64,000 nt of DNA, taken from NCBI GenBank assembly GCA_018607135.1, contig JABBCA010000082.1:150075-214074 (forward strand). Direction: 5' to 3'. The DNA is from Opitutales bacterium. Lineage in GTDB: Bacteria > Verrucomicrobiota > Verrucomicrobiia > Opitutales > Coraliomargaritaceae. Below are positions 8,813 to 18,809 of the stretch, piece after piece. The translations under genes and the position numbers were made by a program. Position 1 is the stretch's first letter, and the number at the start of each line of letters is the position of its first letter. The notes beneath the pieces were generated by a model. The model did not search any database and had not been told where the DNA came from. It saw nothing but the letters and a program-made list of their open reading frames with translations.

Positions 8813-10388
8813 ATATCTATCTACAATCTACCTCCTCCTAAACTCGTCCATAGCATGGGCGGAAATCCAGCTACCCGCCGTCTTCTCAGACGGCGCAGTA
8901 TTGCAATGCGAAGCAGACCTCCCCGTATGGGGCTGGGCGGATGCCGGAAGCACCGTCACTGTCCAGTTTGCGGGCCAAACCGCCACCACAACTGTGACGG
9001 ATAACGGCACCTGGAAGCTCACACTGCAACCCGTTGCCGCATCTTATCAGAAACATACGATGCGTATTGAAGTGGATACAGAGTCTCTTCAATTGACCGA
9101 TATTCTGGTTGGAGAGGTTTGGCTCTGTTCTGGGCAATCCAATATGGAAAGCACTTTAGACTTTTTATCCACTAATACAGTGGATCCAGGCTTTGAATCG
9201 GTCGTCGCCTTCATCACAAATGAAAGAAACACCACGAATGACGAATTCTTGCGTCATATCAAAGTGCCCAGAAAAGCAAATGCTGAAAATGCTGAACTAA
9301 ACTTTAACGGCGCATGGAAGCATGCGTCCCCCCAGAACAATGGCCAGTTCTCGGCGGCGGCTTATTTCTTCGGCAAAGAGCTGCGCAAACACCTCGATCG
9401 GCCCGTGGGCTTATTAAACAGTTCATGGGGCGGTAAACGTATCGAGCCCTTTATACCCCCTTCGCAATTTGGAAATTATGATCAAATTCTTGAAGATGCG
9501 CGTGAGCGTATCCAAAATCATGATGCAGCGAAAGCAGAGCAAGACTACCAACAAGTTGTGATGACATGGCAGGAAGCTGGCAGTAAGGGTCGCCAACCTC
9601 GTAAACCCGCCGCACCTAGCCTGCGATCCCCGGGCCTCCCGACATCGCTCTACAATGGCATGATTCATCCACTCGTGCCCTACGCAATGCGTGGAGCGAT
9701 CTGGTATCAGGGCGAAGCAAATACCCGCACCATACCTGAAAAATATGGAGCACTTCTAAACACGCTAGTCAAAGGCTGGAGGCAGGAGTGGCAACAGGGC
9801 GACTTCCCCTTCTATTTCTGTCAGTTAGCAGCTTATACAGCACCACTCTCCGATCCGCTGCAAAACAAAGATCCTTGGGTTACGGTATGCCATCAGATGT
9901 TTCTCTCTACGAATATTCCCAATACTGGCATGGTTGTTTTAAATGATGTCGGACAAGTAAAAGACATACACCCCAGAAATAAAGTAGACGTCGGCCTGCG
10001 CTTATCCAAATGGGCGCTCAACAGCACCTACGGCTTAAAAGAAATCGTAGCCAGTGGCCCCCACTACCGCTCATATGAAAAGAGAGAGAATACCATCGTG
10101 CTGACCTTTGATCATTCGGGCAGCGGCTTAATGGTCGGTAAGAAAACACTCTTAGAACCGACTCAAGCCACAGAAGAACCGCTTGGTGGCTTTCAAATTT
10201 GTGGAGAAGACCGCGAATGGAAGTGGGCCTCAGCAAAGATCATTAGCAACAATGAGGTGGAAGCCTTTCACCCATCGATCCCTCAACCGCGTGCGGTGCG
10301 CTACGCATGGCAGCCAAATCCTATTCATGCCAACCTCTACAATCAGGAAGGACTGCCCACCAGTTTGTTCTCCACTGAGGCCGAGTAG
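8805..10388 (+). CDS. Sialate-O-acetylesterase-type (SASA/SGNH) carbohydrate esterase, copy 2
   Basis: A 527-residue exported esterase, paralogous over its whole length to the gene at 5677. It has a signal peptide (about 1-19), the same [14 protein letters not shown] opening, catalytic serine motif CSGQSNME (Ser112 at the identical residue number), IWYQGEA, and DIHPRNK for the histidine. Its ATG lies inside the end of the upstream sulfatase gene (8-bp overlap), implying translational coupling. The esterase-sulfatase-esterase order suggests duplication of a SASA gene around a sulfatase, with the copies perhaps acting at different acetyl positions of the same glycan. GH95 follows 42 bp downstream. 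Confidence 0.88.
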   Translation: MRRYLSTIYLLLNSSIAWAEIQLPAVFSDGAVLQCEADLPVWGWADAGSTVTVQFAGQTATTTVTDNGTWKLTLQPVAASYQKHTMRIEVDTESLQLTDILVGEVWLCSGQSNMESTLDFLSTNTVDPGFESVVAFITNERNTTNDEFLRHIKVPRKANAENAELNFNGAWKHASPQNNGQFSAAAYFFGKELRKHLDRPVGLLNSSWGGKRIEPFIPPSQFGNYDQILEDARERIQNHDAAKAEQDYQQVVMTWQEAGSKGRQPRKPAAPSLRSPGLPTSLYNGMIHPLVPYAMRGAIWYQGEANTRTIPEKYGALLNTLVKGWRQEWQQGDFPFYFCQLAAYTAPLSDPLQNKDPWVTVCHQMFLSTNIPNTGMVVLNDVGQVKDIHPRNKVDVGLRLSKWALNSTYGLKEIVASGPHYRSYEKRENTIVLTFDHSGSGLMVGKKTLLEPTQATEEPLGGFQICGEDREWKWASAKIISNNEVEAFHPSIPQPRAVRYAWQPNPIHANLYNQEGLPTSLFSTEAE

Positions 10389-10429
10389 CGAAAACCAAAA
10401 AAATCTCCGAGATCCAGACACATTTACGC

Positions 10430-12817
10430 ATGAAATCAATTATTACAGTTATCACGGCACTCGCAGCAGGTTTAGTCGGCCCGTTGCTAGCAAATCCTGC
10501 AGAACATACTCTCTGGTATGACGAGCCAGCTGAGCTTTGGACGGATGCACTGCCACTGGGTAATGGCTTCATGGGGGCAATGATCTTTGGAGGCGTTACG
10601 CAAGAGCGTATCCAACTCAATGAATCCACGATCTGGACCGACGAGCCGCGCGACTATGCCAATCCAGACGCAGTTGAGCATCTCCCAGAAATTCGGCGTT
10701 TACTGCAAGCGATGCGCGCCAAAGAGCGTGCTGGTGACTACAAGGCCGCTCGCCCACTTCAGCAACAGGCAGAAAAACTCGCCAACGAGAATTTTATGAG
10801 CGAGCCGCTCAAAGTCAGTTCCTATCAGCCCTGCGCGGACCTCCTGCTCGACTTTCACGGTCACGGCGCAGTGCAGAATTACCGCCGTGAACTCGACCTC
10901 TCGACAGCGCTCTCTCGGGTGAGCTACTCCTCGGGGGGCACACAGTTTGTTCGCGAAACCTTCGCCTCCTACCCTGATCGTTCGGTCGTTTCCAAGATTT
11001 CAGCAGACTCTCCGGGCAAGCTGTCGTTTAACATTTCGCTGACTAGTCAGCATGAAGGATACACGATACAATCCGTTTGGGATCAAGGCATGATACTGGC
11101 CGGCAAAGTTAAGGGCGGAGCCATTAACTTTGAAGTGCATCTCCATGTCGAAACGACTGGCGGTAAAGTCCTCAAAGGTGATCAAGGACTTGAAGTAAAG
11201 GGCGCGGACTCAGCCGTCATCAAGCTCGTTGCTGCGACCAATTTTAAAGATTACAAAACTGTCAATCAGGATCCATCTGCGCGCGCATTGGCCATGCTCC
11301 TGCCAATAAAGGATCAAAATTACGAGACACTCAAGGCCGCTCATTTGGCCGATTATCAGCCCCTCTTTGATCGAGCCTCCATTTCATTGAAGGCATCCCC
11401 CAGCGCTCAATTACCGACCGACGAGCGGATCATAAACTTCTCAAATGCCAACGATCACAGCTTAGTGACTCTGCTCTTTCAATACGGACGCTACCTATTG
11501 ATCGCCGCGAGTCGCGAAGGTAGCCAAGTGCTGACCCTCCAAGCCCTCTGGAACGACAGCCTGCGCCCACCGTGGAACAGTAACATGACGACCAACATCA
11601 ATACGGAAATGAACTACTGGCCTGCCAATGTGACGGGGCTTCCCGAAGCAAATGGATCGCTCTTCAGTGCATTGGAAGACTTAGCCGTGAGCGGTCGCAC
11701 GACTGCCAAGGGGCACTACGGAGCAGACGGATGGGTGCTTCACCACAACTTCGACCTCTGGCGCGCGACTGCCCCGGTATTTGATGCCAGATGGGGTATC
11801 TGGGTGTCGGGTAGCGGTTGGTTGAGCTATCACATCTGGGAGCACTTCCTATTCACAGGAGATCTGGAATTTCTAAAAAAATACTATCCGATCCTGAAAA
11901 GTGCCGCTCAGTTCTATGCCGACTTTTTATACGAAGACGAACTCACCGGCTATTTGATTAGTGGACCCTCGAACTCACCGGAAAATGGCGGCTTGGTGAT
12001 GGGGCCGACCATGGATCATCAAATCATTCGATCCTTATTCAAAATCGTGGATCAAGCGGCACGCTTGGTAGGTGACGACAGTGAGCTCCCGAAAACAGTC
12101 GCCGCCATGGCCGACAAAATTGCCCCCAATATGATAGGGCAGCACGGGCAGCTGCAGGAATGGCTCGAAGATAAAGACAACCCGAAGAATAAGCATCGCC
12201 ACGTCTCACATCTGTGGGGGCTTCATCCGGGCAATGATATCACATGGCAAGATCCCGATTTATTTAATGCCGCTAAGCAGTCGCTGATCTTCCGTGGCGA
12301 TGAAGCCACCGGTTGGTCGATGGGGTGGAAGATTAATTTCTGGGCTCGTTTCCTCGACGGCGATCATGCCTTGCTGATTTTAAACAACTTGATCCAACCA
12401 GCTAAGGACGGTCGCAAAGACGTGCGCCGCGCCGGCCTTTACAAAAACCTTTTCGATGCGCATCCCCCTTTCCAGATTGACGGAAACTACGGTGCGACCG
12501 CTGGCATCGCAGAGATGCTACTTCAAAGCCATATCGTCGCTGACATTCCAGAATCAGAAGCACTAAAATTCTCCGACTATACATTCCTGATCCACCTGCT
12601 CCCTGCGCTACCAACGGCATGGGCAAATGGATCGTTCGAAGGCCTCCGTGCCCGAGGCGGCTTCGAAATCAGCGCGAGCTGGAAAGACGGCAAACTTGAA
12701 GCCGCTACAATCCACTCATTGAAGGGAAATCCCTGTCAAATCAAACTTGGAGACACGGTGATCGACCTGCACTTGAATGTAGACGAAGCCAGAACCCTTA
12801 CGTTCTCAAAAGAATGA
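10430..12817 (+). CDS. GH95 alpha-L-fucosidase (or alpha-L-galactosidase)
   Basis: A 795-residue exported glycoside hydrolase of normal GH95 length. After a signal peptide (about 1-21) it shows the family N-terminal beta-domain ([20 protein letters not shown], 29-48). The (alpha/alpha)6 barrel has the expected catalytic elements: the NIN pair in [14 protein letters not shown] (Asn389 and Asn391), Glu518 in SNSPENG as the likely general acid, and Asp684 in [24 protein letters not shown] (590-601) is also conserved. GH95 enzymes release terminal alpha-L-fucose, or L-galactose in some members, by an inverting mechanism. With sulfatases and acetylesterases around it, it probably trims an acetylated, sulfated fucan. 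Family assignment is firm; the exact linkage is not. Confidence 0.93.
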   Translation: MKSIITVITALAAGLVGPLLANPAEHTLWYDEPAELWTDALPLGNGFMGAMIFGGVTQERIQLNESTIWTDEPRDYANPDAVEHLPEIRRLLQAMRAKERAGDYKAARPLQQQAEKLANENFMSEPLKVSSYQPCADLLLDFHGHGAVQNYRRELDLSTALSRVSYSSGGTQFVRETFASYPDRSVVSKISADSPGKLSFNISLTSQHEGYTIQSVWDQGMILAGKVKGGAINFEVHLHVETTGGKVLKGDQGLEVKGADSAVIKLVAATNFKDYKTVNQDPSARALAMLLPIKDQNYETLKAAHLADYQPLFDRASISLKASPSAQLPTDERIINFSNANDHSLVTLLFQYGRYLLIAASREGSQVLTLQALWNDSLRPPWNSNMTTNINTEMNYWPANVTGLPEANGSLFSALEDLAVSGRTTAKGHYGADGWVLHHNFDLWRATAPVFDARWGIWVSGSGWLSYHIWEHFLFTGDLEFLKKYYPILKSAAQFYADFLYEDELTGYLISGPSNSPENGGLVMGPTMDHQIIRSLFKIVDQAARLVGDDSELPKTVAAMADKIAPNMIGQHGQLQEWLEDKDNPKNKHRHVSHLWGLHPGNDITWQDPDLFNAAKQSLIFRGDEATGWSMGWKINFWARFLDGDHALLILNNLIQPAKDGRKDVRRAGLYKNLFDAHPPFQIDGNYGATAGIAEMLLQSHIVADIPESEALKFSDYTFLIHLLPALPTAWANGSFEGLRARGGFEISASWKDGKLEAATIHSLKGNPCQIKLGDTVIDLHLNVDEARTLTFSKE

Positions 12818-12853
12818 AAAAAAACCTCAACGTTTTTAATTGGAATTATCATA

Positions 12854-13099
12854 ATGTGCCTCGCACGCATTGCTGATTTTATGACGACGATCACAGGAGT
12901 GAGTTTACTGGCAGTATTCGCATGGTTCGCGACTAGAGAGTGGCAGCTAAAGTGGTTCATCGACTTATACAATATGCTTGGGGCCATACTCTTCATATTG
13001 GCCGCTCTCATCTTGGCTACTTTTCTGGAAATTGTGTATTACCGAGAAGATTATCAAAGGGCACTCAAGCACAAAGAGTCAGCGGCAGATCAGCCGTAG
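12854..13099 (+). CDS. Small two-helix membrane protein, unknown function
   Basis: An 81-residue reading frame (possibly starting at an internal ATG, 12881). It has two hydrophobic segments (about 10-27 and 41-60), separated by a short Trp-rich loop (REWQLKWFIDLY), and a charged C-terminus. No family is recognised. It is on the same strand, 36 bp after GH95 and 58 bp before the second sulfatase, so it is probably co-transcribed. It could be a small inner-membrane accessory protein. Coding potential is supported by the helix pattern and clean placement between genes, but a chance frame cannot be excluded. Confidence 0.5.
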   Translation: MCLARIADFMTTITGVSLLAVFAWFATREWQLKWFIDLYNMLGAILFILAALILATFLEIVYYREDYQRALKHKESAADQP

Positions 13100-13157
13100 G
13101 TGCTATGAGAAGGCGCTACTTTTACTCGAATTTATAAAAATCTATAACCATCACATT

Positions 13158-14636
13158 ATGCTAATAAACCGAATTCTTAAAACCGCACTCATTCTAGCCT
13201 GCACTAACATACCATGCCTTGGACTGGCAGCAGAATCACTTATAGGCGCTCGCCCTAATATCGTCTTCGTCATAACCGACGATCAGGGCATGGGGGATCT
13301 CTCCTGCATGGGCAACCAGATCCTCCAAACCCCGAACATCGATACATTCTATCAGCAGTCGACCCGCTTCACTGACTACCAAGTGAGCCCCACCTGCGCC
13401 CCCACAAGGGCGGCGATCATGAGTGGTCGACCTCCTTTCAAAGTTGGGGTCACTCATACGATCCTGCAGCGTGAGCGCATGGCGCTCGATGTTTTCACAC
13501 TACCGCAAGCTTTGAAAAGCGCGGGCTACACGACTGGGTTGTTCGGCAAATGGCATCTCGGCGACGAAGAAGCTTATTTACCGCAAAATCGCGGTTTTGA
13601 TGAAGTGCTCATGCATGGTGCTGGAGGAATCGGACAGAGGAAATACGGCGACTTTCAACCCAACGGCAGAAACCCTTATTTCGACAACGTCTTGTTACAC
13701 AACAATACGATCGTTCAGACGAAGGGCTTTTGCACCGACGTGTTTTTTCATGCAGGCTTAGCTTGGATTAAACAGCAAGAAGCAACTGGCACTCCTTACT
13801 TCGCTTACATCTCACTAAACGCTCCACATGCTCCTTTTATCGCGCCAGAAAGCTACAAACAACGCTTCCTCGACGAAGGCTATGATCAAAAGACTGCTGC
13901 CCGCTACGGGATGATTGAGAACATTGACGATAACTTCGGCCTGCTCATGCAAAAGCTCTCTGAATGGGGAGCCTTGGAAAATACCTTAATCATATTCACC
14001 ACAGACAACGGCATGGACATGCGACCGATAACAAAAAACGGCCAGCGACTGAAGCCATTTAACGCTGGAATGAAAGGTTCCAAAAACTCAGCATATGAGG
14101 GTGGAACTCATGTGCCGGCCTTTTGGTATTGGAAAGGCCACACCTCAGAGGCACTCGACATTGACGTGCTGACGACACACTTAGACCTCTATCCGACATT
14201 CGTTGAGCTCACGGGAGTGAAACTACCTAAAGAGATGCAGCCTTTGGATGGACGCTCGCTATTACCACTCCTAAACAATCCGGAATCGCCCTGGCCCGAT
14301 CGTGAGCTCTTTATACACCGTGGCCGCTGGAAAGCGGATCAACGAAGTGCTGATCAATATAAAAACTTCGCCGTCCGCAGCGAGCGCTGGCGCTTTGTCA
14401 ACGATACCGAACTCTATGATATTGACGAAGACCCAGAAGAAACAGTCAATTTGGCAACAGCGCACCCAGAGGTCGTTTCTCACTTAAGGAAAGCCTTTGA
14501 ACAATGGTGGAACTCCGCATTGCCACTTATGATCAATGAAGGTTTACCTGAAGCGCACGCACACCCCTTACAAATCCGCTACACCCAACAATTGAAAGCC
14601 CTAGGCATCCCAACCTGGGCACCCGATGAGCTTTAA
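13158..14636 (+). CDS. Secreted type I sulfatase (formylglycine type), copy 2
   Basis: A 492-residue exported sulfatase. The start at 13158 gives a signal peptide (about 1-25); the longer frame from 12978 would overlap the small membrane protein. The metal-binding opening IVFVITDDQG supplies Asp41 and Asp42. The formylglycine signature is C-A-P-T-R (Cys80-Arg84), different from the C-S-A-S-R of the first sulfatase. GKWHLGD and FTTDNGMD follow as expected. The C-terminus ends in a family-typical 'LYDIDEDPEETVNLA' block. The two sulfatases are clearly different subfamilies rather than recent duplicates, which suggests they remove sulfate from different positions of the same polysaccharide. Confidence 0.92.
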   Translation: MLINRILKTALILACTNIPCLGLAAESLIGARPNIVFVITDDQGMGDLSCMGNQILQTPNIDTFYQQSTRFTDYQVSPTCAPTRAAIMSGRPPFKVGVTHTILQRERMALDVFTLPQALKSAGYTTGLFGKWHLGDEEAYLPQNRGFDEVLMHGAGGIGQRKYGDFQPNGRNPYFDNVLLHNNTIVQTKGFCTDVFFHAGLAWIKQQEATGTPYFAYISLNAPHAPFIAPESYKQRFLDEGYDQKTAARYGMIENIDDNFGLLMQKLSEWGALENTLIIFTTDNGMDMRPITKNGQRLKPFNAGMKGSKNSAYEGGTHVPAFWYWKGHTSEALDIDVLTTHLDLYPTFVELTGVKLPKEMQPLDGRSLLPLLNNPESPWPDRELFIHRGRWKADQRSADQYKNFAVRSERWRFVNDTELYDIDEDPEETVNLATAHPEVVSHLRKAFEQWWNSALPLMINEGLPEAHAHPLQIRYTQQLKALGIPTWAPDEL

Positions 14637-14690
14637 TCATGTCGAGAGAATACGGCATCAACTGCGGTAGTCAGTAGAGAAAGAAATGCG

Positions 14691-15926
14691 ATGAATAATA
14701 AACAAGGATATCTCCAGAAATCGACCATGGATGCGTGGCTATTACTCTATATAGGCATGGGGCTATACATGGTCAGTCAAGTATTGTTCACACGCAGTTC
14801 TATTTTGGCAGGCACCGCAGTAGGACAGATTCTATGCTTACTACTGCCATCACTCATTTTTGTAAAATGGAAGACTGGATCAGTTTATAAAGCACTACGC
14901 ATACGGCCAGTATCTGCTGGCATCATTTTGCGAGTAGTCATTCTGGCTGTCACATTCATGGGATTCGCAGAGCTCTTGCAGATGGTGACTCAGCCTCTCA
15001 TTGAACGATACTTCCCCGACCAGCTCGCCGCAATCGAAGCGATAATGAAAATGCTTACGCCGACATCCGCGACTGGTTTGTTCGGTAACCTGCTAGTCGT
15101 AGGTCTAATCGCACCGATATGTGAAGAGGTCTTTTTTCGTGGCGCATTTCAAGGCACACTCGAAAAACGGGGCCCGACGAGAGCAATCCTAATCAGTGCT
15201 CTGGTTTTCGCTCTGATACATTTAAACCCCTACAGCGTCTTCGGCATTTTTGTCATAGGCATTGGCTTGGGATACCTCACTTGGCGAACCCAATCCCTAT
15301 GGCCCGCAATACTGTGGCATGTTATCAACAACTCACTGGTCACAGTGCTGCTTTATTTCAAGGGTGACTCGTATACGATGCCATTATGGCTCAATGCAAT
15401 ACTGGCTGTGCTATTCGTCATAGCAGCTTGGGAATTCACCCGCCACACCCGCCTAGGATCTAAGCGTGAGGCAACTCCCTTGGTGAATGCTCCCAAGCTA
15501 CTGAGCAGAAAGTTTAGCCATCTGCTCACCGCATCGGGTGTCATGCTGACCCTGGCTATCTGCGCGGGACTCTTCTGTTTCGGCCTAGCAAGCTTAGGCA
15601 GTAATTTTTTAGAACCCAAATATTCATTGGGCGACATCGCAGTTTACCTACGCGGTCCAGCATTCAATCCCGAAGAGCTTCAGGTCGGTGATGTTGTGGT
15701 CTATCATTTAAACGAAGGGAATTTGAGATACTCTCGTATTCTAGCGATTGATAGTGACCAGATAACAGTCATAGGTCGATTCAACGCAAAAGGTGATCGA
15801 ATCAACGAAGTCATCGATCAAAAACAACTTGCTGGGAAGTTCATCTGGTCCTTCGATCCCGGCGAAGCCATCAAGCAGCTTACGGAAACCAACAGACCGC
15901 CGGCTCCTACCAGCAAAAGCAATTAG
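14691..15926 (+). CDS. CPBP-type intramembrane protease fused to degenerate S26-like domain
   Basis: A 411-residue polytopic membrane protein. Residues 20-245 form a CPBP (CAAX/Abi) intramembrane metalloprotease core, with EEVFFR (Glu145, Glu146, Arg150), His177 in ALIHLNP and His210/Asn214 in LWHVINNS. After another hydrophobic helix (280-302) comes a soluble region (305-390) that looks by eye like a signal-peptidase I / SEC11 (S26) beta domain: LEPKYSLGDIAVYL, then VGDVVVYHL, then RILAIDSDQITVIGR, ending LAGKFIWSF. In S26 enzymes the segment before EP carries the catalytic Ser and the later position a His or Lys; here they read Phe-Leu-Glu-Pro and Tyr-Ser-Arg, so the domain is probably inactive. 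The role, perhaps maturation or tethering of exported enzymes, is inferred. Confidence 0.75.
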   Translation: MNNKQGYLQKSTMDAWLLLYIGMGLYMVSQVLFTRSSILAGTAVGQILCLLLPSLIFVKWKTGSVYKALRIRPVSAGIILRVVILAVTFMGFAELLQMVTQPLIERYFPDQLAAIEAIMKMLTPTSATGLFGNLLVVGLIAPICEEVFFRGAFQGTLEKRGPTRAILISALVFALIHLNPYSVFGIFVIGIGLGYLTWRTQSLWPAILWHVINNSLVTVLLYFKGDSYTMPLWLNAILAVLFVIAAWEFTRHTRLGSKREATPLVNAPKLLSRKFSHLLTASGVMLTLAICAGLFCFGLASLGSNFLEPKYSLGDIAVYLRGPAFNPEELQVGDVVVYHLNEGNLRYSRILAIDSDQITVIGRFNAKGDRINEVIDQKQLAGKFIWSFDPGEAIKQLTETNRPPAPTSKSN

Positions 15927-15934
15927 CCTTGGTT

Positions 15935-17509
15935 ATGAAGCGATCCACCTATCTATGGCGCCTATCCAGGGGAATACTGTTTCTCACTGTATTGATTACC
16001 GCGAACAGAACCATCGCGCAAACAGACTTCATTCCAGTCGAACAAGCGGTCTATAAAATACAACAAGAGCAAAAGACACTCATCTACAAGATGGGCCCAA
16101 TCGCATTAGAGCTAGACAGCGCCTTAGCGTCTTTGAGTGGGAGCGCGAAAGTCGACCACTTTTATAAAAATCTCGATCTCTATGCGAGCCAAGACTTGAA
16201 ATTCAGTCAGCTGTTAGACGCACACCGGTTACTTGAAAAACAGGTTCAAGAACTGGAAGCTCAATCCAACACCGCCTTTGAAAACAACTCTGACAGCGAA
16301 GCCATGTTTCAATTACCAGATGCCCGCAAGCTAGGCATACCGAAGCTGCCGGAATCCATCCTGAATAAGGATTGGTCGTGGGACAAAATTCACCGCTACA
16401 TAGTCATACGAAAAAGAAGGACAGCATTCACTGAAGATGAGCTCAGGACCATTGCCAGCTTTGATATGATACAGATGGCCTCAGATCAGGGCTCGCTGGA
16501 TTTAGCCAAAGAACTAAAGGCGATCAACCCCAACATGATTTGCATCGGCTATCGAAATGTAATCATTTGGCACGAGACCTTTGATACGGATCTATTCAGA
16601 AACAACCCAAACTGGTTTCTTAAAAACTTCAAAACGGGTGCCTACGAGACCCACGGTTCTACTGGGCAAAAGGCACAGAAGCCACTTTTTGATCTACGCG
16701 TGCCCGCAATGAGAGATTGGTGGATTAAGGATGTTGCCTCACAATGCGACCAGGGGGTGCTCGATGGCATCCTCATCGACGCCTTTGCTAAAGTATTGAC
16801 GGGCTGGGGGCCGAAGCGCCGCTCCATAGAAACCGACCCTCAGGCAACTAAAGAATACAACCGGATTTTCACAGATGAACTTCTACTCAGAAATATCCGC
16901 GAAAATGGTCATAAAGGATTAATCATCGGCAATACGCTCCGCTCTGGCTATCCAGACGCCTTGAAGAGTTTTGTCGATGTCTACTTGCATGGCTCTTACA
17001 TGGAGTGGATCGAGGGCAATCAAGAACACTATGAAGAAGGCCTCAGCAGCTTGCTCGATGCGCTCATACAGATCGGCAAAGATCCCGGCGATAAAGTCCT
17101 CTGTTTTCAATTTGGTGCACACTATCCCCCACCACCTAAAGTTAAGGTCGAGAATGCACAGAACCACATCCCAGAGTCGACGATCATGCCCGAAATGGGT
17201 GAGCATTACGACGCGAGGAACAAGACACACGAGGACATCGTTAAAGAAATGCGCGAAGCATTTCCCTACAAACTCGCGATCTTTCTGATTGGTGCCAATA
17301 AGTATTCTTACATGGGATACGCTTCCACCGTAGTGTCCAACGATGGTCTCGAACGCTGGGCTCCTCAATACCCCGAACATAACAAAAAGATTGGTCGACC
17401 CTTGGGTCACGCGACCAAGAAAGGAAAATACTACTACGAGCGCGAATTTGAACATGTGTCCGTAAAGCTAAACGTAGAAACACGCGAAGCGGTGCTCACT
17501 TGGAAATAA
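15935..17509 (+). CDS. Exported putative TIM-barrel glycoside hydrolase-like protein
   Basis: A 524-residue exported protein. The ATG at 15935 is preferred over a TTG two codons earlier; a signal peptide (about 1-28, ending TIAQ) follows. Residues 35-120 are helical with coiled-coil character. From about 150 onward the pattern resembles putative glycosyl-hydrolase TIM barrels of the 'DUF/GHL' type: IHRYIVIRKRR, FDMIQMASDQGS, PLFDLRVPAMRDWWIKDV, then VLDGILIDAF with a candidate acid at Asp282, and YLHGSYMEWIEG with another acidic pair. No firm CAZy family can be assigned. Position between a membrane protease and a propeller glycosidase on the same strand supports a role in polysaccharide breakdown. 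The catalytic function is inferred. Confidence 0.6.
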   Translation: MKRSTYLWRLSRGILFLTVLITANRTIAQTDFIPVEQAVYKIQQEQKTLIYKMGPIALELDSALASLSGSAKVDHFYKNLDLYASQDLKFSQLLDAHRLLEKQVQELEAQSNTAFENNSDSEAMFQLPDARKLGIPKLPESILNKDWSWDKIHRYIVIRKRRTAFTEDELRTIASFDMIQMASDQGSLDLAKELKAINPNMICIGYRNVIIWHETFDTDLFRNNPNWFLKNFKTGAYETHGSTGQKAQKPLFDLRVPAMRDWWIKDVASQCDQGVLDGILIDAFAKVLTGWGPKRRSIETDPQATKEYNRIFTDELLLRNIRENGHKGLIIGNTLRSGYPDALKSFVDVYLHGSYMEWIEGNQEHYEEGLSSLLDALIQIGKDPGDKVLCFQFGAHYPPPPKVKVENAQNHIPESTIMPEMGEHYDARNKTHEDIVKEMREAFPYKLAIFLIGANKYSYMGYASTVVSNDGLERWAPQYPEHNKKIGRPLGHATKKGKYYYEREFEHVSVKLNVETREAVLTWK

Positions 17510-17522
17510 ACTCAACGCATCT

Positions 17523-18680
17523 ATGAATCAATACCGACTCCGAATATCACTACTCATTCTCACCTGTGCCCTGACGCCCTGCATCAAAGGATTGGGAAAC
17601 TCTCCAGAAAAAACTTACGCACAGTCACAAGCAGTCGTGATCGAAAAAACCAATCACTTGCAAAGTGCGAAGGAGACCGAAACACCAAAAAAACCATCGC
17701 CGATTTTGGAATCCTCATTCGGAGCTTCGTTAACAGCTGGCAAATACCTCCTCCCTGCGAAAGAAGGATGGTGGAATTGGGGCATGGCTCCAATTTATGA
17801 TGAGGCGGGCAAATTACATATTTTCAATTCTTCGATTCCCTACATAGGCGAACATGGCATGGGCAATTGGTCCAAGAGGAGTATCATACAGCACTTCGTC
17901 GCCGACTCGATAGAAGGACCTTTCGAATTGGTAGGTGTCCCCTTCCGAAGTAATCAAACCACCTATCACAATCCCCAAGTGACTCAAGTGGGCGATACCT
18001 ACGTTTTAGTATATCTAATGAATGATCCATCGACGTCAGCTGCATCACAAGCCGTCGGAATCGCCACTGCTCAGTCACTCTACGGCCCATGGACTGAAAG
18101 CCCGCACAATCCTGTCATACGGCCATCGCGGGCGCCTGGCACTCACAACGCGACGCATGCCTCCAATCCAACTTTCTTAGTCGATCGTGAAGGTAAGTTT
18201 CGCATCTACTATAAATCCATCTCTGATCAAAAATCTGGTTTCCGAACGATTGCTCTAGCAACTGCTGACACAGTTCTTGGACCCTACGAAGATTACGCCC
18301 ACAATCCCCTCATCAGCTACGCCGACATTGGGCGTGATATCGAAGACCCCTATGCCTTCTTTTACAGAGACACCTACTATATGATCCTAGAAGATCGCAT
18401 GGATGTGAAGGGAGCACTCGAAGGAGACCCCTATCCAAAAGAGCGCATCCAACGCGGGGGCAATCGACCTGGCTTATTCTACACCTCGAAAGATGGGCTT
18501 GATTGGGGACGTCCAGAGACCAGCTATAATACAAATACTCACTATTTTGAGGGAGAACCGCTTTCTCGCAGCGAGCGCCCGCACATCCTTTGGAAAGATG
18601 GGAAACCAGAATACCTCTTCCTTGCGAACCATGGTAGCGAAGCGGCAGGATACTATCTTAAGATCGGCGATTGGGAATAA
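17523..18680 (+). CDS. Five-bladed beta-propeller glycosidase (GH43/GH117-like)
   Basis: A 385-residue exported protein with a signal peptide at about 1-24 (ALTPCIKG) and a low-complexity linker to about residue 60. The rest shows the repeating blade pattern of five-bladed propeller glycosidases (clans GH-F and GH117-like): WWNWGMAPIYDEAGKLHIF, YHNPQVTQVGDTYVLVY, HASNPTFLVDREGKFRIYY, DIEDPYAFFYRDTYYMILE and ERPHILWKDGKPEYLFL. Acidic residues at blade starts (the Asp in MAPIYDE, Asp-Pro in IEDP) are candidate catalytic groups. Related enzymes act as exo-glycosidases on arabinose, xylose or anhydro-galactose. Here a fucan-side-chain role is plausible but unproven. It is 13 bp after the putative TIM-barrel gene, so co-transcribed. 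Confidence 0.7.
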   Translation: MNQYRLRISLLILTCALTPCIKGLGNSPEKTYAQSQAVVIEKTNHLQSAKETETPKKPSPILESSFGASLTAGKYLLPAKEGWWNWGMAPIYDEAGKLHIFNSSIPYIGEHGMGNWSKRSIIQHFVADSIEGPFELVGVPFRSNQTTYHNPQVTQVGDTYVLVYLMNDPSTSAASQAVGIATAQSLYGPWTESPHNPVIRPSRAPGTHNATHASNPTFLVDREGKFRIYYKSISDQKSGFRTIALATADTVLGPYEDYAHNPLISYADIGRDIEDPYAFFYRDTYYMILEDRMDVKGALEGDPYPKERIQRGGNRPGLFYTSKDGLDWGRPETSYNTNTHYFEGEPLSRSERPHILWKDGKPEYLFLANHGSEAAGYYLKIGDWE

Positions 18681-18745
18681 ATAAGCCTAACAGTCTCAAT
18701 ACAAAGAGTCACTAATTGTGCCAAACAGAAGCTTCCCCTTGCAGG

Positions 18746-18761
18746 AATGTTAATATTAACG
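18746..18761. promoter_or_regulatory. Second copy of the palindromic 16-mer, upstream of second giant esterase
   Basis: AATGTTAATATTAACG is identical to 228-243. It lies 48 bp before the preferred ATG at 18810 and overlaps an upstream ATG at 18747, which argues against that earlier start. It sits in the 129-bp gap after the propeller glycosidase. A TATAAA (18790-18795) follows the element and could be part of a promoter. Confidence 0.5.
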
Positions 18762-18809
18762 CATTTACTTATAACGAATCAATCAGGGTATAAAAAATCT
18801 AAAACAGTC

